NCBI RefSeq assembly: GCF_000214665.1
Contig: NC_015572.1
Coordinates: 1 to 64,000 of the forward strand
From: Methylomonas methanica MC09
GTDB lineage: Bacteria > Pseudomonadota > Gammaproteobacteria > Methylococcales > Methylomonadaceae
DNA length: 64,000 nucleotides
Direction of reading: 5' to 3'
Shown: in pieces, positions 12,903 through 21,161 of the stretch
Position numbering within the stretch: position 1 is the stretch's first letter
Layout of the letters: every line of letters begins with the position of its first letter
Position numbers and translations under genes: made by a program
The notes under the pieces: generated by a model
What the model saw: only the letters and a program-made list of their open reading frames with translations
What the model was told of the DNA's origin: nothing
Database searches by the model: none

Positions 12903-13625
12903 ATGTCAAAAAATCTTTGGCAGGGAGCTTGGCGTGGTCGTCAGCCTGACGGCGACGTCCACAAACGAGCCAGAAATGTCATCACCCCATCAGGCGGCAT
13001 TGTTCGCGGCAAATTCCCCAGCCGCAAGAATGGGCGGATGGTCCACCATGAGGGATTACTTGAACTTGATGCTATTTATTTGTTCGAGTCATCCCCCAAC
13101 ATTGTCCGATTCCGTGAACAACCCATAACCCTTCACTATCCCGACGGCGCCAAGCTGCGCCGATATACCCCGGATTTCGAGCTGGTGTTGACCACCGGTG
13201 AAATCGTCCTCATCGAGGTCAAGCCGGTCAGTAGTCTTGGGCATGACGATGTGCAGCACAAACTTAATTGTGTCGCTGAGTATATGCGCAGATCGAACAT
13301 GCCCTTCGTAATATTGACCGATGAAGTCATACGACAGGAGCCACGCTTATCCAATCTACGCTGGGTACTTCGTCAGGCTCCACGTGTTCGTCCATCGGCG
13401 GATGCCATGACAGTTGCCATCAATAAACTTCGCGATTGCCTTCCTGCATCGCTTGCAGAGGTTACTGCTTTGACAACGGACAGTAGCGTTGACCTTTACT
13501 GTTTGTTTTTGGCGGGATATTTACGCTGTGCTCTGGACCAGCCTATCTCTGACTATACCCGAATTGAATTGAACCTGGAGGCAGACAATGACTGGTTTTG
13601 CGTTGCGCAAGAATATGGTTTTTGA
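12903..13625 (+). CDS. tnsA: TnsA-like transposon endonuclease, element 1
   Basis: TnsA cuts the 5' ends of a Tn7-type transposon so that the element is excised rather than copied. This 240-aa protein has the restriction-endonuclease fold signatures: an acidic helix (HHEGLLELDAIYLFE), then RRYTPDFEL with the catalytic aspartate, and VLIEVKP with the ExK pair. It starts at ATG 12903 after GGAGAGTAGTC. The tnsB start lies 38 bases inside its 3' end, as in element 2. Confidence 0.92.
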   Translation: MSKNLWQGAWRGRQPDGDVHKRARNVITPSGGIVRGKFPSRKNGRMVHHEGLLELDAIYLFESSPNIVRFREQPITLHYPDGAKLRRYTPDFELVLTTGEIVLIEVKPVSSLGHDDVQHKLNCVAEYMRRSNMPFVILTDEVIRQEPRLSNLRWVLRQAPRVRPSADAMTVAINKLRDCLPASLAEVTALTTDSSVDLYCLFLAGYLRCALDQPISDYTRIELNLEADNDWFCVAQEYGF

Positions 13626-15576
13626 TTGGAGCGGTGCTGAATACCGAATCGATAGGATCCAACCGAATGGTGATTTTCTTTTGGAATGCCCAAGTGACGG
13701 TCATTTATTGGTAACTTCTCGCGAAAAGCTACTTGACGATTATAGGGATGGCAAAATTTCCGCAAAAACGGCAGATTCATCTTTACATAAGTCGTTGGTC
13801 CCTACGTATTCAAGACCGCTCGAAGATTTGGCAGAGCCCGTACAGCAAAAAACGGTTCGCCGAAAGTATTACCTCGAAAAGCTTCTGGCTTATGGTGATC
13901 TGGTCTTTACCGTTGCTTATTTAGAGCCATTGATCACATTGGCTGCCTTAGAGATCAATGATGCTAAGCCGCCTAGCATAAGTTCAATCTATCGGTGGTA
14001 TGGGTGTTTTAAACAACACAGTGACGCACGAGCACTTATTCCGAGAACTGATCGATGCGGACCTCGAAGATTGCGACAATCTGATCGCATTCTACAGTTG
14101 GCGGAAGACGTGATGGCTGAAGTATTTAATCGTTCTCCTCAAGCGTCCGGCTATACGCTATATGAGCGCTTGTGTGACAAGATCGAGCTTGAAAATCAGC
14201 GGCAACTGGGTGCTAAGCCGCTCAAGGCACCGTCGTCACGCACCGTATATCGTATGCTTAAGCGAACCGATGCCTACGATCTAACTGTGTTGAAGGAGGG
14301 GAAGTCCGTTGCTGATCGCCGATTTAGAATTTCTAAGGCCGGGGTCAAAACGTCTCGTATCTTAGAGCGTGTCGAAATTGACCATACACCGCTGGATTTG
14401 TTCCTGATCGACCAACGGACTTGGTTACCGTTGGGCAGACCGACACTGACTGTCGTGATTGATCACTACAGTCGGATGTTGCTTGGCTATTACTTGAGCT
14501 TTGAAAGTCCTTCCACCGCTGCTGTCATGGGCGCACTTCGCCATGCCATTCTGCCTAAAAAATTGGCGGAGCCAGTAATAACCAATCTAAAAATCGTCAA
14601 CAGCTGGCCTTGTTACGGCATACCCGAAAAAATGGTACTCGATAATGGTTTCGAGTTTCATAGCAACGATCTTGATAGCGTTGGGTTCGATTTAGGAAGC
14701 CATATTCAATTCTGTCCAAAACATTCCCCCTGGTACAAAGGTGTGGTTGAACGCTATCTCGGCACCATTAATTGCAGTTTTGTCCATCAGTTGCCGGGTA
14801 CTAGTTTTTCGAGATTCTATCAAAGGGGGGATTACGACCCACAAAAGGCGGCCTTATTAACCTTTGCAGAATTCAAACAGGTTTTTGAGAAATGGGTGGT
14901 CGATATCTATGCTCAGGACTTACACCGGGGTATCGGTACCACGCCCATGGCTCGTTGGCAGGAAGGCATGTCACGCTATCAGCCGGTACTTCCGAATGAT
15001 CTGCAAACTTTTCAGTGCCATATCGGGAAAGTCGATACCCGAACCTTGCGTCACGACGGCATAGTATTAAATTGGCTGTATTACCGTAGCGACGAACTCG
15101 CGCCCATCATGCGTCGTTATGGTGAAGGCGTTAAGGTTAGGGTAGTACACGACCCCGAAGATCTGGGTGAAATCTATGTTTGGGGACCTGACGATGCCGA
15201 GCCTATTACCGTAAAGGCAGTCGAGTACGATTACGCAAAAGGCCTTACGGCAACGCAAAACCAATTTATCCGTCTGAGGCTGAATGAACAAGGTGAGGCG
15301 GCTGTCGACAAAGTGGCATTACGCAAGGCTAAACAAGATTTGGCAAAGGCTGTTGAAGACTTGATGACCAGTCGTAAGCTTAAGGATAGACGTCGAAGTG
15401 GCGCTTTACGGGGTATCAGCAGCAGTAAACCGAACGGGTCCGATCTGAATACTGACACTAAGCCCGACGTTACAAAGGTTACCAAGCCGAAAAATACCAA
15501 GTTTTCTAAAGCGGTGGATCAGGGTCAAGAACAGACGGCGATGGAAGTCATCGCCTCCTTTCAAATGAAACGCTGA
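13588..15576 (+). CDS. tnsB: TnsB DDE transposase, element 1
   Basis: TnsB recognises the transposon ends and performs 3' strand cleavage and transfer. The rve-type core has D265 (VEIDHTPLDL), D352 (VLDNGFEFHS) and E388 (GVVERYLGTIN), with the characteristic D-35-E spacing. N-terminal DNA-binding HTH segments precede it and a Mu-C-type beta barrel and basic tail follow; the C-terminal tail normally contacts TnsC. The start has GGAGG 6 bases upstream. Length 662 aa is normal (Tn7 TnsB 702). Confidence 0.95.
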   Translation: MTGFALRKNMVFDWSGAEYRIDRIQPNGDFLLECPSDGHLLVTSREKLLDDYRDGKISAKTADSSLHKSLVPTYSRPLEDLAEPVQQKTVRRKYYLEKLLAYGDLVFTVAYLEPLITLAALEINDAKPPSISSIYRWYGCFKQHSDARALIPRTDRCGPRRLRQSDRILQLAEDVMAEVFNRSPQASGYTLYERLCDKIELENQRQLGAKPLKAPSSRTVYRMLKRTDAYDLTVLKEGKSVADRRFRISKAGVKTSRILERVEIDHTPLDLFLIDQRTWLPLGRPTLTVVIDHYSRMLLGYYLSFESPSTAAVMGALRHAILPKKLAEPVITNLKIVNSWPCYGIPEKMVLDNGFEFHSNDLDSVGFDLGSHIQFCPKHSPWYKGVVERYLGTINCSFVHQLPGTSFSRFYQRGDYDPQKAALLTFAEFKQVFEKWVVDIYAQDLHRGIGTTPMARWQEGMSRYQPVLPNDLQTFQCHIGKVDTRTLRHDGIVLNWLYYRSDELAPIMRRYGEGVKVRVVHDPEDLGEIYVWGPDDAEPITVKAVEYDYAKGLTATQNQFIRLRLNEQGEAAVDKVALRKAKQDLAKAVEDLMTSRKLKDRRRSGALRGISSSKPNGSDLNTDTKPDVTKVTKPKNTKFSKAVDQGQEQTAMEVIASFQMKR

Positions 15577-15589
15577 CAGGGAGGTCGCG

Positions 15590-16564
15590 ATGAATTTCAA
15601 AGAGATTTTCGACGCGTTGCAGCGTTTCGATGAAGAGTACATCCCCTTCCCGCCATTTGTCGTTGCAGTCGATGCCGTCAAAGCAAACATCGCGTTGTTT
15701 CGAGAGACGGGGATTGCACATCATCTGCTTTTACTGGGAGAAAGTGGCACGGGTAAAAGCAGTCTCTGCCGGTGGATTGAACAACAATATCCTCGCTTCA
15801 AGTTGCCAGATCGGGATGTTACGCCAGTATTGATAGTATCGGTACCACCAGCGGCCACCATTGCCAGTATGGCGTCTGCACTACTCGAGAAATTGGGTGA
15901 TCCGGCGGCGGCTTCAGGTACTGTGTCGGCAAAAACCGCTCGGGTGATTACATTGTGCCGCGCCTGTCGGGTGGAAATGATTTTGTTCGATGAAGCCCAA
16001 CATATCCACGACCGGGGGAAATCCGCCACCCATTATTTGGTGGGTGACTGGCTTAAATCATTGATAGACCAGACTGGGGTACCGACGGTGTTTCTAGGTC
16101 TGCCTCGTCTGGAAAAACTGTTACAGGTTAATGAGCAATTACGCCGGCGTTTTTCCCGGCGTATTCGCTTGGCATTGGGGCAAAGTGATAAGGACACTAT
16201 CCACGCTGAATGTTTGCAGCTATTCCGTTCGCTGGGCTCTTGTTTACCGCTTCCTCTGCAATGCGGCTCTTATGGCTGGGACGAACTGGGTATGCGCCTC
16301 TATTACGCCAGTGATGGTCGCGTAGCCTATATCAAAAAGCTGTTAGCCACATCGTTGAGGGTCGCACTGGAAACAGAAATAAACGAGATTGGACCCTCCC
16401 TGTTGGAGCAAGCCTTTACCGAGGAAATATGGTGGGAAGGTCTGGGCAAGCTAAATCCGTTCAATCCGGGATTCGGGTTTCGCCGTCTGGATCGAGGAAA
16501 CGAGCCGTTTGAGTCTGGCAGTTTCGGCAATGGTCGCAGGTCCAGCCTGGAGCCGGTATGCTGA
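15590..16564 (+). CDS. tnsC: TnsC AAA+ regulator, element 1
   Basis: TnsC is the AAA+ ATPase that links target selection (TniQ/TnsD) to the TnsAB transposase. Walker A GESGTGKS is at residues 50-57 and Walker B MILFDEAQHI follows; RRRFSRRI supplies arginine fingers. The 324-aa length matches the element 2 copy. It starts 13 bases after tnsB with GGGAGG in front, and its stop overlaps the tniQ start. Confidence 0.94.
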   Translation: MNFKEIFDALQRFDEEYIPFPPFVVAVDAVKANIALFRETGIAHHLLLLGESGTGKSSLCRWIEQQYPRFKLPDRDVTPVLIVSVPPAATIASMASALLEKLGDPAAASGTVSAKTARVITLCRACRVEMILFDEAQHIHDRGKSATHYLVGDWLKSLIDQTGVPTVFLGLPRLEKLLQVNEQLRRRFSRRIRLALGQSDKDTIHAECLQLFRSLGSCLPLPLQCGSYGWDELGMRLYYASDGRVAYIKKLLATSLRVALETEINEIGPSLLEQAFTEEIWWEGLGKLNPFNPGFGFRRLDRGNEPFESGSFGNGRRSSLEPVC

Positions 16565-17946
16565 TTCCACATAGTCAGTATCCTGTGCGCCAAACAATGG
16601 AAAAGGGGGAAAGTCTAGCGGGTTATTTATATCGTTTTCAGGGTGGCAACGGGCATCGAATCACCCGTCGCTTAGAGCATACCTTAGGCGCTTTGTATCG
16701 TGGAACGGCAACTGATGCTCCACCAGCGGCTTTTGATACCTTACAAACGTTGCTAGGGACTTCAACCGTACTCGAACGGACCTGGTGGTTGCGCAAACGG
16801 CGTTTGCCGAAATGCTCGAATGGGCATGAGAATAGCAGGCCGGGATTAGATGTTGTCCCGGTACGTTTTTGTGTTCTCTGCCTAAGCGAATGCGGTTTTC
16901 ATTCTGCCCTTTGGGAATTGCCGCTGATTGCGGCATGCCCCATTCATCAGATCCAATTGTATGAGTGCTGCGTTGTTTGCGGCAAAACCTTTTCTTGGTC
17001 CGATTTAATGCCGGATTGGTTTTGTGCTTGTGGTCAATCGATTACCAATGCGCCCATCAGACTTGCCAGTCCCGGTCAGTTGCTATTTGCGCAGCTTTTA
17101 GCGGGATCGGATGATATTCACCTGCCCAGCCGCTTCAACGACCGTGTTGAACCGTCACTTGCTCAAGGTTATCAGCTCAGCGAGGTTTATGCAGGTCTCG
17201 AGTGGGGCAGTCGGTTGCGTCAGGCGTTGTGTCGGAACAGTCGCCAATCTAGTCAGCAGAATCAGAGCAAACGGAAATACAGACCTTTCTGGTCTGATGA
17301 TTGGGTTGCCGCGTTACTAATGGCGTCGCCTGACGAATTGAAACATCGGATACTGAGAATACTTGCCAGACGATTCAGAGGGCATAAAGACTTGCTTTGT
17401 TCTGTGTCGAAGTTAGATTGGTTGTACCGCATGATGCTATTTGTAGACACCGGCAGCTATGGATACTTCCAGACGAAAATTCAGGTGGCAGTGGCGCAAA
17501 TACAGGCCGAATACCAACTGAAATTACCGATTTCGTCGGCAGTGTTTTATAACCCCCGGATTTCACCGACATGGCGTAGCCAAAGCCAGATACGGTTAAT
17601 GCATTGGTGGGCAAACTTGTCCAAACATATTGGCGAGCTCAATCCTGAAATGTTTCGCCATCAACAAATAAAGACTACACCGCCAATCAAATACGGTAAA
17701 CGAGAGTATGAATTGGAATTGTTGGAAATCCTAAATCGCCTGTCGAGTGCGGCATTCGAGCAAGCTGATTTAGAAGATTTTCGAGCGTTCCGCTATTGGT
17801 GGCGGATACCGAAAGAATTGCGTGAGCTACGCGATCCTAGCGATGTTTTGCCAAAGCTGGGATTACACCTTACGGTAATACCCGATTATGAGCTGTATTT
17901 CGTCGGTTCCCTGGTTCGACTGGCGTGTCAGGCAAAACCAGCATAA
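16558..17946 (+). CDS. tniQ: TniQ-family target selector, short form
   Basis: TniQ proteins bind target DNA, or a partner that does, and recruit TnsC. This 462-aa copy has an N-terminal GYLYRFQGGNGHRITRRLEH segment and the TniQ zinc motifs: FCVLCLSECGFH, CPIHQIQLYECCVVCG and FCACG. It lacks the long HTH-bearing C-terminal half of the next gene. It overlaps tnsC by 7 bases. Element 2 has no equivalent, so it probably serves another target pathway of element 1, comparable in role to TnsE; that is inference. Confidence 0.88.
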   Translation: MLIPHSQYPVRQTMEKGESLAGYLYRFQGGNGHRITRRLEHTLGALYRGTATDAPPAAFDTLQTLLGTSTVLERTWWLRKRRLPKCSNGHENSRPGLDVVPVRFCVLCLSECGFHSALWELPLIAACPIHQIQLYECCVVCGKTFSWSDLMPDWFCACGQSITNAPIRLASPGQLLFAQLLAGSDDIHLPSRFNDRVEPSLAQGYQLSEVYAGLEWGSRLRQALCRNSRQSSQQNQSKRKYRPFWSDDWVAALLMASPDELKHRILRILARRFRGHKDLLCSVSKLDWLYRMMLFVDTGSYGYFQTKIQVAVAQIQAEYQLKLPISSAVFYNPRISPTWRSQSQIRLMHWWANLSKHIGELNPEMFRHQQIKTTPPIKYGKREYELELLEILNRLSSAAFEQADLEDFRAFRYWWRIPKELRELRDPSDVLPKLGLHLTVIPDYELYFVGSLVRLACQAKPA

Positions 17947-17951
17947 TTGCC

Positions 17952-19730
17952 GTGAACGATTATTGTGCTTTACCTGTGCGTCCACGTCCAATCGATGGCG
18001 AGGCTACTGTGGGTTATTTGATGCGCGTTGCACGGGCAAACGGTTACGAAACGTTGAGGCAGTTAGGTAACACCTTTCGAAACTTTGAAGGCCTATGCCA
18101 AGCGCTTGGCTTATCAGCTCAGGAGACACAGGGCTTGTTGGGGCCCCATCCAAGTTTTTGGGGGCCCAGCACGTTTTCGAATGGTCTGGCTGCCATCGAC
18201 TTTAACCATAGTCAAATGCGTTGGTGTCCGCTCTGCCTTCGCGAGTCGGCGCATCTACGCGGGCTATGGCTGCTGAAAATCAGTTGTATCTGCAACCGGC
18301 ATTCAATTCGGTTACATGAGCGATGCCATAGTTGCGGCAGTACTCAGCGGCTAGAACGGGTTAACCTTGAGCAATGCGCTTGTGGGGCGTGGCTTGCCGA
18401 CACCCGAGGTGCTTATCGGGTTGATGAACCACTGGTTTCATTAAGCCGTGCTATTCATGCGGCAATGAAAGGCAAGTCGGCATTGGCGGGTTTTCCTGCT
18501 ATGTCGTTGCCGGAATGGATTCGATTGATTGGTTATTTGGGACAGTACTCGGAAACGTACCAACCAACGAAACCGGGGAAGATTGCGAATTTACATCAAC
18601 TGGATACTGCAACCACGTTGATGCATCAAGTGAGTCGGCTATTGGATGGCTGGCCGGAAAACTTTCATGTCCTGTTGATGACCATACAGCGGCAGGCAGA
18701 CAGTCAATCCAGTATTCGTAGGACTTTCGGATCGCTCTATCGGACGCTATACAAGGACGTGTCCGGTGAATGTTTTCAATTTCTGCGCGACGCATTCGAG
18801 GGTTATTTGCACGAGCATTGGTCGGGTGTGGTGAATAAACGCCATAAGGCGTTTAAGTTGGACACGATTGCCAGACATCCCAGAGTGACCTTGAAACAAG
18901 CAGCCAAAAAAGCTGGGGTTACACCGTCAACCGTTCGCCATTTTGTTAGAGTGGAAGTGATTGCCGGGAATCAAATTGAATTGCCATCCGGTCGCAAGTT
19001 GCACTCAATCGATGAACAAAGCCTTAAGCAAATCGCGGTTCTTGCCAAGGGATGCGTTACGCTTGGGGAAGCGGCAAAACAGCTGGCACTGCCTAAACGT
19101 CGGATTCGGGAGTTGATTTCGGCGGGCATCTTAAAGCCGCTCGTTTCAAGAGCACACGGCAATGCCGCCACTTGGCTAATTCCAAAGCAGCAATTACAAG
19201 CGCTGTTTTTCGACGGGACGGAATCCAGTAAGATGACACAGACAATAAGTGTCAGATATATATTGAAGTATTGGCATCTTCGCGATGGCGAATTCCAGAC
19301 TCTGGTTCGAGCGCTTTTTGGACACCAATTGGAGCCTGTGGGCAAGCCGACTGAATCGGTGCCATTGGGAAATATTCTGCTTGATGAGCAACAGACTTGG
19401 CGGTGGTTGGCGGAAAAACGTTTTGCCGGCGGTGCCAGCATCTCAGTGGACGAGGCAGCACAACGGCTCGGATTGAAACAGCAGGTGGTGTACGACTTAG
19501 TGAGGCTAGGATTACTAGCTACTATCGAAGATGCTCTACCTGGCCGAAGAGTCACACAAGCAAGTCTCGACGATTTTCAAGCTACCTATGTTTCATTGGC
19601 TGAATATGCCGGGGCATTGAAAAAATCACCGCGATGGCTACTACAAACGCTGCCTGTGCGGCCTATTTCGGGACCAATGATCGATGGAAGTCGGCAGTAT
19701 TTTTATCGGCGAGCCGAGCTATATCCTTGA
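17952..19730 (+). CDS. tnsD: TnsD-like site-specific target selector, element 1
   Basis: A 592-aa TniQ-domain protein with a C-terminal DNA-binding half, the build of Tn7 TnsD. Zinc motifs WCPLCLRESAH, CNRHSIRLHERCHSCG and CACGAWL are followed by HTH-like segments (VTLKQAAKKAGVTPSTVRHF, ISVDEAAQRLGLKQQVVYDL). I chose GTG 17952 because it gives VNDYCALP, matching MND of the element 2 protein, which also starts with GTGAACGA; an upstream GTG at 17925 is possible. It is the likely reader of the gyrB 3' end. Confidence 0.9.
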   Translation: MNDYCALPVRPRPIDGEATVGYLMRVARANGYETLRQLGNTFRNFEGLCQALGLSAQETQGLLGPHPSFWGPSTFSNGLAAIDFNHSQMRWCPLCLRESAHLRGLWLLKISCICNRHSIRLHERCHSCGSTQRLERVNLEQCACGAWLADTRGAYRVDEPLVSLSRAIHAAMKGKSALAGFPAMSLPEWIRLIGYLGQYSETYQPTKPGKIANLHQLDTATTLMHQVSRLLDGWPENFHVLLMTIQRQADSQSSIRRTFGSLYRTLYKDVSGECFQFLRDAFEGYLHEHWSGVVNKRHKAFKLDTIARHPRVTLKQAAKKAGVTPSTVRHFVRVEVIAGNQIELPSGRKLHSIDEQSLKQIAVLAKGCVTLGEAAKQLALPKRRIRELISAGILKPLVSRAHGNAATWLIPKQQLQALFFDGTESSKMTQTISVRYILKYWHLRDGEFQTLVRALFGHQLEPVGKPTESVPLGNILLDEQQTWRWLAEKRFAGGASISVDEAAQRLGLKQQVVYDLVRLGLLATIEDALPGRRVTQASLDDFQATYVSLAEYAGALKKSPRWLLQTLPVRPISGPMIDGSRQYFYRRAELYP

Positions 19731-20487
19731 AATTTCCATACAAACACTGCGAACGCCATGAAATCAACCGGAACAGTGAAAATTTTATGGACGCTTTTGG
19801 GTGCAATCACCTGGTCTATTGACTGGAAATATTTGATGCCGATGTTGTTCGAAAGATGGCAAAACTTCGATACCCTTTTGTGTATTTGCGGTTCCTAATG
19901 TACACCAACCAATTCCTAGATGTATCAATTATCCTCAAAATCTGCGGATAAAATTCGTTTTGGCACGTTTGAAAAGGCTCCAGTGTGTTTATTAGGAACC
20001 GTCACTATCAATATAGTAATTGTGTCACGTGAGTCATGACTCATTGGGGCTTTTGTGCAAGTTGTTCCTACCCATCAACCCAGCTCGCATTCCGAACCAA
20101 ACCCAACATATCTAGGCGGCATAAACCCATACTATCGACAAATACTAACGTACGATAGGCAGACATCGACCCGAAGCAGCCCGACGCACGAACATCTTCA
20201 GCGTCAACTTCATTTACAAAGCTGCCAATCAAAATCCGTGGGTAGACACAATAGATTTAATTCGCCATTGCAAGCGCCGCAGTAAAAACTCCCACAGTTC
20301 TCCCATTACAAGCAATCTATTTTCCTGGATACTTTGTCCCAAGTTGAAACGGCAGGTTAACCAAGCCAGCCGTTTCAGTCAGCAGGGCAAAACGCTCTGG
20401 CAACTTATTTATATTGATTAAGCATAGTAAAGCAGCGCCGTGATCAATCCGGCGCCGAAACCCAAACAACACCAGGAGAACATCAAC
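19731..20487. other. Non-coding stretch after the tns operon, with an inverted repeat
   Basis: About 750 bp with no supported gene; a 76-codon plus-strand frame at 20055-20285 has no credible composition. Perfect 11-bp inverted repeats CGGTTCCTAAT (19889-19899) and ATTAGGAACCG (19991-20001) enclose 91 bp, which could be a small non-autonomous element or a structured RNA. Confidence 0.4.
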
Positions 20488-21054
20488 ATGAACAGATTGC
20501 CAGAAACGGTCACCCACAAATTCATCGAATTGTTCACGGTGATGAACAATGCCGCAGACGACCTTAAAATGGCCGGTGCTGATGCCCTGTTAATGGGCGA
20601 CTTTTCGCAAGTGGGCAACATCACGGATACTTGCCGCCAATTGCAACTGTTGGAGATGGACATCAAAGCCGTCGTTAACAACTTCGGTGCCAAGAACTCT
20701 GCCAGAACCCTGGAAAAGTCCAGCGGCCAGAAACAACGCAGCCACCGTACCCGCAAACAAGGCAGCTTGTTAAGAGTCACCTTGGCAGGCAAAGTGATCG
20801 AGGAACCCACTATCAAGGAAACCTTTGTGAAAACCTTGCGGGCCTTTGGCCTGGATCGTGTTGCCAAGCTCAATAAAGTGGTCACATCAATACCGCTTTT
20901 AGCCAGAACCCCTGTCAACGGCTATCAAAACCAAAGACGCTGCGACGGCTGGTTCATCACCACCCACGTCAATATGTATACCGCCAAAAACGTGCTGGAG
21001 GAAATCGGCAGACAGTTGAATATGCCGCTTAAAGTCGAGTTTATCGAGCGTTGA
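20488..21054 (+). CDS. Conserved protein of unknown function
   Basis: A 188-aa soluble protein. The start at 20488 (MNRLPETVTHKF) has AGGAG 9 bases upstream; the frame is open farther back but without a site. The C-terminal half, from LLRVTLAGKVIEEPTIKETF through NGYQNQRRCDGWFITTHVN to the end, reads as a compact domain that I associate with defence-island proteins but cannot name. It precedes the kinase/receiver pair on the same strand and may belong with it. Confidence 0.7.
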   Translation: MNRLPETVTHKFIELFTVMNNAADDLKMAGADALLMGDFSQVGNITDTCRQLQLLEMDIKAVVNNFGAKNSARTLEKSSGQKQRSHRTRKQGSLLRVTLAGKVIEEPTIKETFVKTLRAFGLDRVAKLNKVVTSIPLLARTPVNGYQNQRRCDGWFITTHVNMYTAKNVLEEIGRQLNMPLKVEFIER

Positions 21055-21161
21055 TGATCAACGGCATCCGCTAACCAGCAACACGCTAAAACCCAAGGTC
21101 ATAGGCAGCATTCGTTAAGCCTATGGCCGCAAGAAAACGAACAAACCCAAGGAACAACACC

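Noticed and set aside
12903..19730. CRISPR-associated transposon (CAST)
   Set aside because: TnsABC plus TniQ suggested it, but no cas6/7/8 or cas12k gene and no repeat-spacer array is present near either tns operon.
20021..20040. GTGTCACGTGAGTCATGAC as a third parS
   Set aside because: It shares only the CACGTG core; the outer arms do not match the parS consensus of the two sites at recF-gyrB.
20055..20285. 76-codon plus-strand frame after the tns operon
   Set aside because: Rich in Gln, His, Ser and Pro with no ribosome site; looks like non-coding sequence read through.
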